Source: Solirubrobacterales bacterium
GTDB taxonomy: Bacteria > Actinomycetota > Thermoleophilia > Solirubrobacterales > 70-9
DNA length: 64,000 nucleotides
Reading direction: 5' to 3'
Assembly (NCBI GenBank): GCA_025964255.1
Contig: JAOPZF010000200.1
Coordinates: 1 to 64,000, forward strand
Each line of letters opens with the position of its first letter. The stretch's first letter is position 1. The translations under genes and the position numbers were made by a program. Shown here piece by piece: positions 39,845 through 48,439 of the stretch. Below the pieces are notes generated by a model, which was not told where the DNA came from, searched no databases, and saw only the letters and a program-made list of their open reading frames with translations.

Positions 39845-41989
39845 CTATCGCTGAGGCGGGCTCTCATCCTCATCGTGGCGACCGAGCGCCTGCCGGTAAC
39901 GCTCCACGTAGCGACGCACCGACATCGGCAAGAACTGAGCCTCTCCGGGCGGAAGATGCTTGGCTCTCCGGATGCCCTGCAAGTTGGCGAGGATGATCGA
40001 CCGCAGCTCGGTATCGAGTTGACGACCCAATGCCTTACACATCTCGTGCGCGTTGAAGACGACGGCCGGGATGATCTTCACGAGCATCTTCCGCGACATG
40101 AAGTTGTGGTCGCGGTCCGCCGAGAGGCCGGTGCGATCGAGGGCGCCGACGATCAGCCGCACGTTCCGCTCGACCCGTTCGCTCGCCTGCTCGCGGCCCA
40201 TGGCCCGGAGCGACTCCATGAACTCGTAGCGGGGCGCCACGGGCGCCGGATCGCCGCCGGTGTGACCGATGTAGAAGGAGACGTAGTCGGCATGCCCGCA
40301 CATGAAGACGTAGTTCTCGTCCTCCAGGTCGGAGAACTGCGTCAGCCATGGCGGCTGGGGGAGGACGTTCGACTGATAGTCCTCTTCTTCGCGCCCCTGC
40401 TTCTTGCGGAAGAACTCGACCCAGGCGGCAGCGTCGTGATCCTCGGGGCCACGGTAGTAGTACTCGGTCAGTGAGTGGAAGGGCCGCATCACCTGGAAGG
40501 TGACGAAGTGCTGGCCCGGGCCGAGCCGGTCGTTCAGCGTCGACAGGAGCAGGCTCATCGCCTCGTTGTCGGCAATGTGCGCGGCCCGGGTCAGGTCCCA
40601 GCCTGCGTCGATCGGCTCGCCACGGGTGATCACAGAGCCGCGTGAGATGTACCAGTTGAGAACGGTGGCGAAGAGCTGGGCCTGAGTGGTCTTCACCGCC
40701 CCCGCGAAGACAACCGGGGCTGGCGCCGAGCGGACTCGGTCGAGGATGTCGCGGCTCAGGGAGATTCCCTCACGGACCATGTCTCCGTAGGCGTTATCTC
40801 GGCTGTAGTGCCCGTACTCGCGCTCCTGCGGGGTGATCGTGCCGTCGCGGAAGTGCACCCGGGGTTTCGGCAGGGTGGCCCCCGTCCCGATCGCCCGCGC
40901 GTCTCCGGAGAAGACCGCCTTGTCGGCACGCCACTGGACGACGTCGGTGGCGCACTTGGCCATGTGTTCGTATTCGGACTCCGAGAGATACCGGTACATG
41001 AAGTGGGCCATCACCATCCCGCGATTCGACTTGTCGTCGATCGCGCTGCGGCTCATCGGCACCGAGTAATAGGGCCGCTCGCCCTGCGCCAGGCGCTGGG
41101 AGGCGCCTGGCTGGACGTAGGCGACGCTGTTGTTGAAGGTCACAATCTGGCTGCCGACATCGTCGATGAATCCCTGGGCCGTATTGATCTGAAGGACGCT
41201 GGCGTAGGTGCTGCCGTCGGTGCCGGCCACAGCAGTCCGGTTCCATTCCTCCCGATCACGCACCCCGTTGACGTCGATCAGCTCGATCACACGCTCGCCG
41301 AAGACGCGCTCGGATATCTCGGCGCGGAGCAGCGCCTCATCGACACGGACCCACGGCGGCCCGGGCCTCGTCATCGTATGGGGGGCGACGAGCTCATAGG
41401 GCGCGTCGAGGGCCCGACGCGAGATCCCGAGCATCCGGTAGGCCAGGCGATGGAACTCCTTGAGCTGCCCCCTAACGCGCCCCTCGAGCTCTGGGTCGCG
41501 GAGCTCGGCGGAGGCCAACATCTCGACGTCTGCCTCGAGTTCGCGCGCCCGATCAAGCAGCAGGCCGATCATCAGTTCCCTGGGATCCTCCTCTAGCAAT
41601 GCCTCGGCGGCGCGGACCAGGGTGTCCTTGCGGCGCTCATCAAAGTACTCCCGGGCGTCGATCACCCTCGCAATCGCGTCGGTGGGCTCGAGCTCCTCCA
41701 TAAGGGCGTAGACGTCGTCGAGGCTGAGAGCCGTCTCGGGGTGGAGGTAGGGGGCGACAACGAACCGCCGCTCGCCGTCGTCGGCGGCCGCCTCTTCGAG
41801 CCGGCCGGTCGCCTGCATGCGGGCGAGGAGCTTGTAGTAGGCCTGGATCGTGACCTCGTCTCCCAGCTGCTCGCCGACGCCCGTGTAGATGTCCTTGACG
41901 CTGGCGCCGCCCTCGCCAGCAGCCCGCACGAACTCGAGGATCGTGCGTTCGCGCTCGTCGACCGAGATGCGACGCGCGGGGACGCTCAC
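39845..41989 (-). CDS. nurA: NurA-domain nuclease with N-terminal winged-helix-like extension
   Basis: 714 aa from GTG 41989, which overlaps the HerA stop by 4 nt (GTGA) with a GGAG SD. N-terminal about 70 residues look like a winged-helix (ERTILEFVRAAGEGGASVKDIYTGVGEQLG...YYKLLARMQATGRLEE). The middle is helical. The NurA nuclease core follows: the metal-site GTDGSTY (about 256-262) with VTFNNSVAYV, then PVVFAGAVKTTQAQLFATVLNWY, and late VKIIPAVVFNAHEMCKALGRQLD. Much larger than archaeal NurA (about 300-450 aa). HerA-NurA pairs resect or degrade DNA. Coupling with a C5 methyltransferase suggests a defence use. Confidence 0.78.
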   Translation of the reverse strand: MSVPARRISVDERERTILEFVRAAGEGGASVKDIYTGVGEQLGDEVTIQAYYKLLARMQATGRLEEAAADDGERRFVVAPYLHPETALSLDDVYALMEELEPTDAIARVIDAREYFDERRKDTLVRAAEALLEEDPRELMIGLLLDRARELEADVEMLASAELRDPELEGRVRGQLKEFHRLAYRMLGISRRALDAPYELVAPHTMTRPGPPWVRVDEALLRAEISERVFGERVIELIDVNGVRDREEWNRTAVAGTDGSTYASVLQINTAQGFIDDVGSQIVTFNNSVAYVQPGASQRLAQGERPYYSVPMSRSAIDDKSNRGMVMAHFMYRYLSESEYEHMAKCATDVVQWRADKAVFSGDARAIGTGATLPKPRVHFRDGTITPQEREYGHYSRDNAYGDMVREGISLSRDILDRVRSAPAPVVFAGAVKTTQAQLFATVLNWYISRGSVITRGEPIDAGWDLTRAAHIADNEAMSLLLSTLNDRLGPGQHFVTFQVMRPFHSLTEYYYRGPEDHDAAAWVEFFRKKQGREEEDYQSNVLPQPPWLTQFSDLEDENYVFMCGHADYVSFYIGHTGGDPAPVAPRYEFMESLRAMGREQASERVERNVRLIVGALDRTGLSADRDHNFMSRKMLVKIIPAVVFNAHEMCKALGRQLDTELRSIILANLQGIRRAKHLPPGEAQFLPMSVRRYVERYRQALGRHDEDESPPQR

Positions 41990-43668
41990 GACTTCTCCGT
42001 CGGCGAGGTGAACGCCCGCTTCTCGGCCCAACCATGCGCGGCGAGGTCTCCGAATATGTCCGGCGTCGCGCCGCCGTGGGTGGTCTTTCGCTCTCGCACC
42101 TGCAGCAGCGTGGCATGCCGCACGGTCTCGAAGGCGCCCGTCAGAACGCAGACGCCCTGCGGCAGCTTCGGCAGCGACCGGACCAGATCCTGGGAGGCGT
42201 CGGAGAACACGCCTTTCAAGGCGTCGAGCTGGTCGGGCTCGATCGCGTGCAGGAAGCGGGTCAGCAGGCGCTTGAGGATCGAGCGGTCGACGTCGGAGGG
42301 ACTCTGGGTGGTCAGGATCAGGCCGAGCCGATAGTGACGACCGACGCGGGCGATCTCCCGAAGCACCTGCGTGGTCACCGCTGAGTCGTCGGAGGGGGCG
42401 ACGAGGTGGAACTCGTCGATGCTCAGGACCGTGAAGGGGATCGCCCGCTGCCGGGCGAGCTGCTGCAGATCGCGCGCAACCGAGGCGCAGATCAGCCGCA
42501 GCTCGCCGATCGGCATCCCCGTGCAGTCGATGTTGATCACTGCCCCCGGGACGAGCTCCGCGGACCAGTCGAACGGCTCGCCCAGGAACGGCAGGCGCTC
42601 GAGGCTCCGGGTCCGGAGCTTGGTCGGCTCGACCGTGCGCCGGTCGGGCTGCCGATCGGGGCCTTTCCCAGTCGTCATCTCGAGCGTGAACGCGCAGTCC
42701 TCGATCTGGCCGACAAGGTCCTCGACGCCGAAGTGCTTGCGCTTCCCGTTCGCGACCTCCCGGAGGAGGACTTCATGGGAGAAGCGGAGGAGGGTCTCCA
42801 TGTTCGTCCCACGGTTGATCGAGGGGACCGCATCGACGACGTCGGCCGGGGAGAGCGCCGAGAGCGGGAGGGTGAAGCCAGCCTCGCCCGGGACCAGGTT
42901 TCGGCCGCCAAGCTCCCCCGTCGCTTGCCTCATCTCGCCGTTGACGTCGATGTTCACCTGCGGGACGCCCCAGGAGTGGAGCTCCTCGGCGAGGACGCCG
43001 CGGGTGTAGCTCTTGCCGGAGCCGATCCCCCCGCCGATGAAGATGTGGCGCTGAACGACCTCCTTCGCCGGGACGACCGGGACGTCCACGGCCCCGTAGA
43101 CAGTCCCCATGTCGAGCCCTTCCTCGGGCACCTCGCACAAGCCGAGCGCGGCCACCGTCAGCTCGGGACCGGCCTCGAAGACGCGGGCCCCTGCGAGCGG
43201 CATCGTCGAGATCGCCCGGATGTGGTCGAGCCTGCCGTCGTCGCCCAGAATCGCCTCCTCAAGCGGCTCGGCCTGGGCGAGGCGATAAATGACCGTCGAG
43301 GCTCCCTCGGTCGCGTAGGACGTCCCGAACGGGAGAGCCTCGCGGAGGGTCGAGGAGGCGGCGTCCTCGTGCGGGTTGAACTCGCGGACGTCTTCGACCC
43401 TGGCGAGCAGGAAGACGTCCTGGCCGTATTCGGCCCGGGCCTCGATGGCGACGAAGCGGCCCGGCGCGCTGAAGCGGCCCGGGTCCATCCGGAACCGGAC
43501 GGAGAAGAACGAAGGGGACGCCTCGTCACTGATTACGCGGCCGATCGCCAGTCGGCCACCGGCCGCGGGGTCCTCATCGGTCGCATCGAGGCCGATCGTC
43601 TCGACATCGGCCGGTTGTGAGGCGTCGTCGTTTGCCTGCGGACCCTGATCGGGGAATGCATCTGCCAT
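41986..43668 (-). CDS. herA: HerA-family hexameric DNA translocase
   Basis: 560 aa. N-terminal HAS-barrel-like beta region (about 38-180: AIGRVISDEA..FFSVRF, GRFVAIEA). Walker A is GGGIGSGKS (212-220), Walker B VLSIDEFHLV (about 414-423), and the sensor/arginine-finger region is HYRLGLILTTQSPSDVDRSIL. C-terminal brace LLQVRERKTTHGG. These are the marks of HerA/FtsK-like translocases that partner NurA. The start lies 98 bp from the methyltransferase end. Overlap with nurA indicates a fixed complex. Confidence 0.9.
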   Translation of the reverse strand: MADAFPDQGPQANDDASQPADVETIGLDATDEDPAAGGRLAIGRVISDEASPSFFSVRFRMDPGRFSAPGRFVAIEARAEYGQDVFLLARVEDVREFNPHEDAASSTLREALPFGTSYATEGASTVIYRLAQAEPLEEAILGDDGRLDHIRAISTMPLAGARVFEAGPELTVAALGLCEVPEEGLDMGTVYGAVDVPVVPAKEVVQRHIFIGGGIGSGKSYTRGVLAEELHSWGVPQVNIDVNGEMRQATGELGGRNLVPGEAGFTLPLSALSPADVVDAVPSINRGTNMETLLRFSHEVLLREVANGKRKHFGVEDLVGQIEDCAFTLEMTTGKGPDRQPDRRTVEPTKLRTRSLERLPFLGEPFDWSAELVPGAVINIDCTGMPIGELRLICASVARDLQQLARQRAIPFTVLSIDEFHLVAPSDDSAVTTQVLREIARVGRHYRLGLILTTQSPSDVDRSILKRLLTRFLHAIEPDQLDALKGVFSDASQDLVRSLPKLPQGVCVLTGAFETVRHATLLQVRERKTTHGGATPDIFGDLAAHGWAEKRAFTSPTEKS

Positions 43669-43765
43669 TTGGCGTCTCCTCGCTTGATTAACCCGTTGCC
43701 GGTTAGAGGTTAACGCCGCCCTTCGGACGGATTAAAATTCGTCTGCGCTGCAAACGTTGGAGTTA

Positions 43766-45043
43766 CTAATCCAAAGCTCCGACCGAGTCCAATTGGGACG
43801 CGAGGTGGCGGCCGATCGACTCGGCGAGGGGAAGCGGGAACGCGTTGCCAACCAGACGCTCCTGCAGCGCGCCGTGGCCTACGAAGGAGAAGTCGTCCTC
43901 GATTCCCTGCAGGCGGGCGGCCTCGCGGACAGTGATCGTCCGCGACTCGAGCGGATGCGTGAAGCGGCCGCACCCCGCGTTGTGGAAGTTGGTGGTGATC
44001 GTCCGCGAAAGGCCCCGCCGGTGCAGCCTGGCGTAAGCCTGGCTGTAGTAGCGACGCTCGGTCTTCAGCCTGTCCCCCTCAGGGATCGACGCCAGTCGGG
44101 CCACCGTCTCCTCGGCGTGGCCCCAGGCCTCGTGGTTCGCGGGGTCGCGCTCCCCCGCCCCCAAGGCGATCGCGTATTCGCTGGGGGTCGCGACCGGGAC
44201 CCCTCGGCCCGGGTCCAACGAAGGCAGATCGCCGATTGCATCCCATACCGTGATTAGGTTCCGGAGGAGGTCCGGTCGGGGCGGGAGCCCGTCGGCTGGG
44301 TCGTAGCGTTCCTCATGCCTCGCTCCGATCTGCGGGCTCGCGCCCAAGGTCTTGGCGAGATTCGCCGCCGTCGGCGTAACGAGGTCGCCGAGGCCGTAGG
44401 CGAACACCTCGGCGCTTCCCAGGTGACTGGCCGGGGGAAGCGTCGGCTCGACGCCGAGCTCACGGTCGATGCCGATCACCACCGCCCGTTCCCGCGTCTG
44501 TGGCAGGCCGTGAAGTGCCGCGTTCACGATCCCGGCTTTGATCGCGAAACGCCCTTCAAGCGCCTCTTCCTGTGCCCGGAGCTCCTCCCTACGAAGAATT
44601 GCTGGCACGTTCTCCATGACGAAGAACCGCGGAGTCAGCCTCCGAACTACATCGAAGAACGAGGCGAGGAGCCTGTTGCGCTCATCATCACCTCGTCGAC
44701 GGCCAGCGGCGGAAAAACCTTGGCACGGCGGGCATCCGACAACTCCTGAGATCTCACGACCGTCGGCACACTCCAACAGCTGGGCGATCTCCAGCTCGGC
44801 GACGTCTGCGGCAAGATAATCGACGTGAGAATGGTTGCGCTCCCAGTTGCGTCGGGCGTCGAGATCGATGTCGACGAGCGCTAGAGGCTCGAAGCGATTC
44901 GTCCGCTCGAATCCACGCGCCACACAGCCGATCCCGGCGAAGAGATCGACGAAGCCGGCCTTTACCGCGGTATTGGCCTCGGAGTTGCCATCGGGCCGCG
45001 GCGAGACGGTTGGATTGTCACGCTCAAGAACCATTGGTGCCAT
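43766..45043 (-). CDS. C5-cytosine DNA methyltransferase of the HerA-NurA module
   Basis: 425 aa from the ATG at 45043. A second ATG is 9 nt downstream, and a TTG at 45073 extends the frame. Motifs: I DLFAGIGCVARGFE, IV GCPPCQGFS (catalytic Cys), VI FVMENVPAI, VIII QTRERAVVIG, IX near RTITVREAARLQG, X VGNAFPLPLAESIGRHL. Distinct from the C5 enzyme at 18.7-20.1 kb (different target-recognition region). It opens the minus-strand set MTase-HerA-NurA and would mark self DNA if the translocase-nuclease attacks unmodified DNA (inference). Last gene before attR. Confidence 0.92.
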   Translation of the reverse strand: MAPMVLERDNPTVSPRPDGNSEANTAVKAGFVDLFAGIGCVARGFERTNRFEPLALVDIDLDARRNWERNHSHVDYLAADVAELEIAQLLECADGREISGVVGCPPCQGFSAAGRRRGDDERNRLLASFFDVVRRLTPRFFVMENVPAILRREELRAQEEALEGRFAIKAGIVNAALHGLPQTRERAVVIGIDRELGVEPTLPPASHLGSAEVFAYGLGDLVTPTAANLAKTLGASPQIGARHEERYDPADGLPPRPDLLRNLITVWDAIGDLPSLDPGRGVPVATPSEYAIALGAGERDPANHEAWGHAEETVARLASIPEGDRLKTERRYYSQAYARLHRRGLSRTITTNFHNAGCGRFTHPLESRTITVREAARLQGIEDDFSFVGHGALQERLVGNAFPLPLAESIGRHLASQLDSVGALD

Positions 45044-45180
45044 GCGCCCATAGTCAAGCGGAGCTGGCACCAACCCGCGAGGCAGAGGAGATTGCTGGTG
45101 GCTTCCTCGCGAAAATGGCCAGCCATTTCACGGCCTCAAGAAAGCCGTGGGCGAGCGCCTCAAACCCGGCGGCTGATCAC

Positions 45181-45206
45181 CTGGCACTTTTCGGCCCTGG
45201 TGCCAG
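45181..45206. repeat. Inverted repeat in the attR arm
   Basis: CTGGCAC (45181-45187) and GTGCCAG (45200-45206) form a 7-bp stem with a 12-nt spacer. The left end of the element has a compact version, TGGCAC-TG-GTGCCA, at 9773-9786. Shared sequence at both ends is as expected for integrase or excisionase arm sites. Confidence 0.45.
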
Positions 45207-45323
45207 AAACGACCACATATCGCCGCATAAAGGCACCAATCGCGATTTCGGTGACCTACGCGATCGTCGCAAAGTTGCTGCAAATCCAGGTATTTTTGGA
45301 ATCTCAGAAGAGTCTGAGCGCCA

Positions 45324-45370
45324 ATCGCACCCAGGAGGTCGGCGGTTCGAATCCGCCTAGCTCCATCGCC
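45324..45370 (+). repeat. attR: 47-bp copy of the tRNA-Ala 3' part
   Basis: Identical to 9641-9687. It lacks the 5' half of the tRNA, so it is not a functional tRNA gene. It defines the right end of the integrated element (about 35.7 kb between equivalent points of the repeats). Confidence 0.93.
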
Positions 45371-45756
45371 TCGAAGCCCCTGCAAACGGGGCAAGTCGGA
45401 TTCCGGGGAGCGCTTCGAACCGGCCGCTGATTCCCCTTCACTTTCGGCACTAGCGCCCAAAGTGCATCGGATATGCGGGGGTGTGCGCGGATGTCGGCGG
45501 ATTACGACTGGCTTCGTCGGCGGGGCCAGAGCTATGAGGAGAAATTCAAGCAACTTGGAAGGCACCGGCAAAGCACAGGTCACGGCCGTCTGCCTGGGAA
45601 GCTGATCCAAAGAAGGTGGAGGTGGGTCCTCGACCACATCCGGCCGAGGACCCAGGACGTCAGGAGCCCTTGCCGATGGCGGCAGTCGGCATGGTCGGCT
45701 GCTTGCCGTTGATCTGAAGCACGTTCCCCCCCTTGCCCTCGCGGGTTATGGAGGTC

Positions 45757-46551
45757 CTAGATCGAGAGCCCGCCGTCGACTGAGACGGTCGTGCCGGTGG
45801 TCACGGCGCCGGCGGGACCGCAGAAGAAGACGATCGTGGCGGCGATCTCGGCGGGGTCGATGAGGCGCTCGATCGGCTGTTGGGCGGCGAAGGCGGGGGC
45901 GCCGTCGAGGGCGTAGAGACGGGCGCTCTCGGCCAGGATCGGAGTGTCGGTCGACCCGGGGGCGACCGCGTTTGCGGTGATCCCCGTGCCACGAAGATCG
46001 ACCCCAAGCGCCCGCACGAAGCCGGAGACGCCGGCCTTGGCGGCGCAGTAGGCGGCGAGGCCGGGCAGGCCGCGGAGGCTCGCCGCGGAGGCGGTCGCGA
46101 TAAAGCGGCCGGCGCGGGGCTCGGGGCGACGCAGCAGGGCCGGGATGGCGACGCGGGAGGCGACCATCACGCCGCGCAGGCAGACGTCGACCACGGCGTC
46201 CTCCTCGTCTCGGGAGAGCTCCCAGGCGGGGGCGCCGCCGGCGATCACGCCGGCGTTGGCGACCATGACCTCGACCCCGCCCCACTCCTCGGCGCGGGCG
46301 ACGACCGCGGCCATCGCGGCGGTGTCGGTGGCGTCGGCGACCTCGGCCCGGACGCGCTCCTCGCCCGCGGCCTCGTTGGCCGCCGCGACCACGGCGTCGA
46401 GGTCGGCGGCGCTCGCCATCGCGTAGGGCAGGCGCGGGTCGTCGCCACAGCGATCGACGGCGACGACGCGGCGGCCTTCGGCGGCGAGCGCGGCGACGGT
46501 GGCTGCCCCGATCCCGCGGCCGGCGCCGGTGACGATCGCGACGGCGCTCAT
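45757..46551 (-). CDS. Mycofactocin-associated SDR oxidoreductase
   Basis: 264 aa from the ATG at 46551 (ATGA overlap with mftE stop). NAD-binding TGAGRGIGAAT, catalytic S-Y-K in TASAASLRG...YCAAKAG, and PGSTDTPI. The inserted segment between beta2 and beta4 and the position as last gene of the mft operon fit the mycofactocin-coupled SDRs, which retain NADH and re-oxidise it through mycofactocin. Substrate not inferable. Confidence 0.85.
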   Translation of the reverse strand: MSAVAIVTGAGRGIGAATVAALAAEGRRVVAVDRCGDDPRLPYAMASAADLDAVVAAANEAAGEERVRAEVADATDTAAMAAVVARAEEWGGVEVMVANAGVIAGGAPAWELSRDEEDAVVDVCLRGVMVASRVAIPALLRRPEPRAGRFIATASAASLRGLPGLAAYCAAKAGVSGFVRALGVDLRGTGITANAVAPGSTDTPILAESARLYALDGAPAFAAQQPIERLIDPAEIAATIVFFCGPAGAVTTGTTVSVDGGLSI

Positions 46552-47267
46552 CGCGACTCCCCGGTGGCGCTCAGCGGCTGCGCGGGCCTCCACGCGACGA
46601 GCGTCGCGCGGAGGTCTCGGATCGCCGCGGCGAGCAGGGCGCGTCCCTCCGCCGCCGAGGCACAGGCGGGGTCGCCGAGGACGCCGTTCTCGGACACGGC
46701 CCGGACGCCCCCGGCGCGGAGGTCGTCAATCAGATCGACGAGCGGCGCCGCGCTACCGGCCTCGGCGAGCTCCTCGCGCACCCCGCTCTCCAGCGCCAGT
46801 ATCAAGGAGGTCTCGGTTCGACCGGCGTGGGCATCGCCGCCGAGGCGAGGACTCCAGGCGCGGACGTCGCGGGACTCCTCGCGCAGGCGGTGGACCGCGG
46901 CGGTCAGCGGCGAGACGTTGCCGCCGTGGGCGTTGACGAAGAGGACGCGGGGGAAGGTCTCGGTCGCCGAGCGGGCGAGCTCGATCAGCACGAGCTCGGT
47001 CGCCTCCGCGCCGATCGAAAGCGTGCCGGCGAAATCCTGGTGCTCTCCGCTCGAGCCATAGGGCAGCGCCGGGGCGACGATCGCGCCCGGGACCTCGGAC
47101 GCCGCCCCCTCGGCGAGGGCGACGGCGATCGCCGCATCGGTGCCGATCGGCAGGTGCGGCCCGTGCTGCTCGGTCGCCCCGAGCGGCACCAGCAGCGTCA
47201 TCGGCCCAGCCGCAGTGCGCGCCTCGACCTCGGGTGACGTCGCGTCGGCGAGCCACATCTCGGTCAT
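46548..47267 (-). CDS. mftE: MftE, creatininase-family peptidase of mycofactocin maturation
   Basis: 239 aa, ATG overlapping mftD by 4 nt. Creatininase-family metal and catalytic blocks: PLGATEQHGPHLPIGTD (Glu/His/Asp ligands), GSSGEHQDFAGTLSIG, FVNAHGGN and HAGRTETS. MftE cleaves the MftC-modified precursor to release the C-terminal Val-Tyr-derived part (AHDP). The frame continues upstream but the overlap and family length support this start. Confidence 0.93.
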   Translation of the reverse strand: MTEMWLADATSPEVEARTAAGPMTLLVPLGATEQHGPHLPIGTDAAIAVALAEGAASEVPGAIVAPALPYGSSGEHQDFAGTLSIGAEATELVLIELARSATETFPRVLFVNAHGGNVSPLTAAVHRLREESRDVRAWSPRLGGDAHAGRTETSLILALESGVREELAEAGSAAPLVDLIDDLRAGGVRAVSENGVLGDPACASAAEGRALLAAAIRDLRATLVAWRPAQPLSATGESR

Positions 47268-48436
47268 CGCCGCGTGAACCCCGGCGGCATCAGGACGTCC
47301 TCGGGGACCAGGTCGTCGATCGAATCGCGACCGAGGGCGTTCAAGGTCTCTTCGATCCCGGCGCGGAAGATCTCGAGGACGTTGGCCACGCCGGCCTCGC
47401 CGTTCGCCGCCAGACCCCAGAGGTAGGCGCGCCCGATCATCGCCGCGCGGGCACCCAGCGCAAGTGCTTTGACCACATCGGAGCCGCGGCGCAAGCCGCC
47501 GTCGATCAGGACCTCGACCTCGTCGCCAACCGCGGCGACGACGCCGGGCAGGTTGCGGATCGTCGCCGGGGTGCCGTCGAGGTTGTTGCCGCCGTGGTTT
47601 GAGACCGAGATCGCGGTGGCGCCGATCTCGACCGCGCGCCGGGCGTCGTCGGGATGGGTGACGCCCTTCAGCATGAACGGCCCGCCCCACGCCTCACGCA
47701 GCCAGGCGAGGTCCTCCCAGGACGGCGGCGGGGTCATCATCCACTCCCCGTAGGCGCCGAAGAAGGTCGGCGCCGGCGCGCCCTCCTGCTCCAGGTTCGG
47801 GGTGGTCAGGTCGGGCAGCTCGCCGGAGCGCAGATAGGAGGCGAGCCAGCGCGGCCGCACCAGCGCCTGCGGCGCGAGCGAGGCCATCGCCTTCAGGTCG
47901 AGCTTCTCCGGGATCGCCGGGCTGCCCCAGTCGCGGCGATGGGCGAAGGACCAATCGACGGTGACGATCAGGCCCGCGGCGCCGGCCCCCCGCGCCCGCT
48001 CGAGGACGCCTTCGATCCGCTCCCGCGAGCCGAGCCAGTAGACCTGGAAGAACGTCTTCGGGTTCGCCTCGACGACCTGCTCGAGCGGCTTCGAGGCGAA
48101 GGAGCTGAGCCCGAGCGCGGTCCCCGCCCCGGCCGCCGCGCGCGCCACCGCGACCTCCCCTTCCGGGTGGACCGCCTGCACGCCGGTCGGCGAGATCAGC
48201 ACCGGCATCGCGAGCTCTTGGCCCATGACGGTCGTCGCCATCGCCCGGCCGCCGCCCTTGCCGGTGGCGATCCGGGGGACGAAGCCGAGCTCCCGGAAGG
48301 CGCCGACGTTGTCGCCGAGCGTCGTCCCCGACTCCGCTCCCGCGCGGAGCGCCGAGAAGACCGACGACGGCAGTCGCTTGCGAGCGCGGCGGCGCGCCTC
48401 CTCGACCGACTCGAACCACTCGTTGCTCGACGCCAT
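47264..48436 (-). CDS. mftD: MftD, FMN-dependent alpha-hydroxy-acid dehydrogenase-like enzyme
   Basis: 390 aa. Lactate-oxidase/glycolate-oxidase fold. FMN and active-site blocks: SPTGVQAVHPEGE, GLSSFASKPLE, FFQVYWLGSRE, LKGVTHPDDARRAV, SNHGGNNLDGTPA (His-Gly-Gly), IDGGLRRGSDVVKALALGA. MftD oxidatively deaminates AHDP to pre-mycofactocin. Ends in a 4-nt overlap with mftE. Three bp separate it from mftC. Confidence 0.94.
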   Translation of the reverse strand: MASSNEWFESVEEARRRARKRLPSSVFSALRAGAESGTTLGDNVGAFRELGFVPRIATGKGGGRAMATTVMGQELAMPVLISPTGVQAVHPEGEVAVARAAAGAGTALGLSSFASKPLEQVVEANPKTFFQVYWLGSRERIEGVLERARGAGAAGLIVTVDWSFAHRRDWGSPAIPEKLDLKAMASLAPQALVRPRWLASYLRSGELPDLTTPNLEQEGAPAPTFFGAYGEWMMTPPPSWEDLAWLREAWGGPFMLKGVTHPDDARRAVEIGATAISVSNHGGNNLDGTPATIRNLPGVVAAVGDEVEVLIDGGLRRGSDVVKALALGARAAMIGRAYLWGLAANGEAGVANVLEIFRAGIEETLNALGRDSIDDLVPEDVLMPPGFTRR

Positions 48437-48439
48437 CGC

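Larger units (their letters stand above)
45044..45756. other. attR region and spacer before the mycofactocin genes
   Basis: No gene. 45044-45323 is element DNA with TGGTGCCA-type boxes (45065-45072, 45198-45205; another at 45035-45042), a hairpin CTGGCAC/GTGCCAG at 45181-45206, and CTGCAAAT at about 45278. attR follows at 45324-45370. 45371-45756 is chromosomal. A 79-codon plus-strand frame at 45473 has no SD or domain and is not called. Confidence 0.5.

Noticed and set aside
45324-45370. A second tRNA gene
   Set aside because: Only the 3' half is present (no acceptor 5' strand, no D-arm). It is the attachment-site copy.
9505-45477. An 11-bp inverted match (CGCATATCCGA at 9505 and its complement at 45467) outside both att sites
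   Set aside because: Interesting position, but a match of this length between two few-hundred-bp windows can arise by chance. Not strong enough to report as a site.
45473-45712. 79-codon plus-strand ORF right of attR
   Set aside because: No SD, basic/Trp-rich low-complexity product and no domain.
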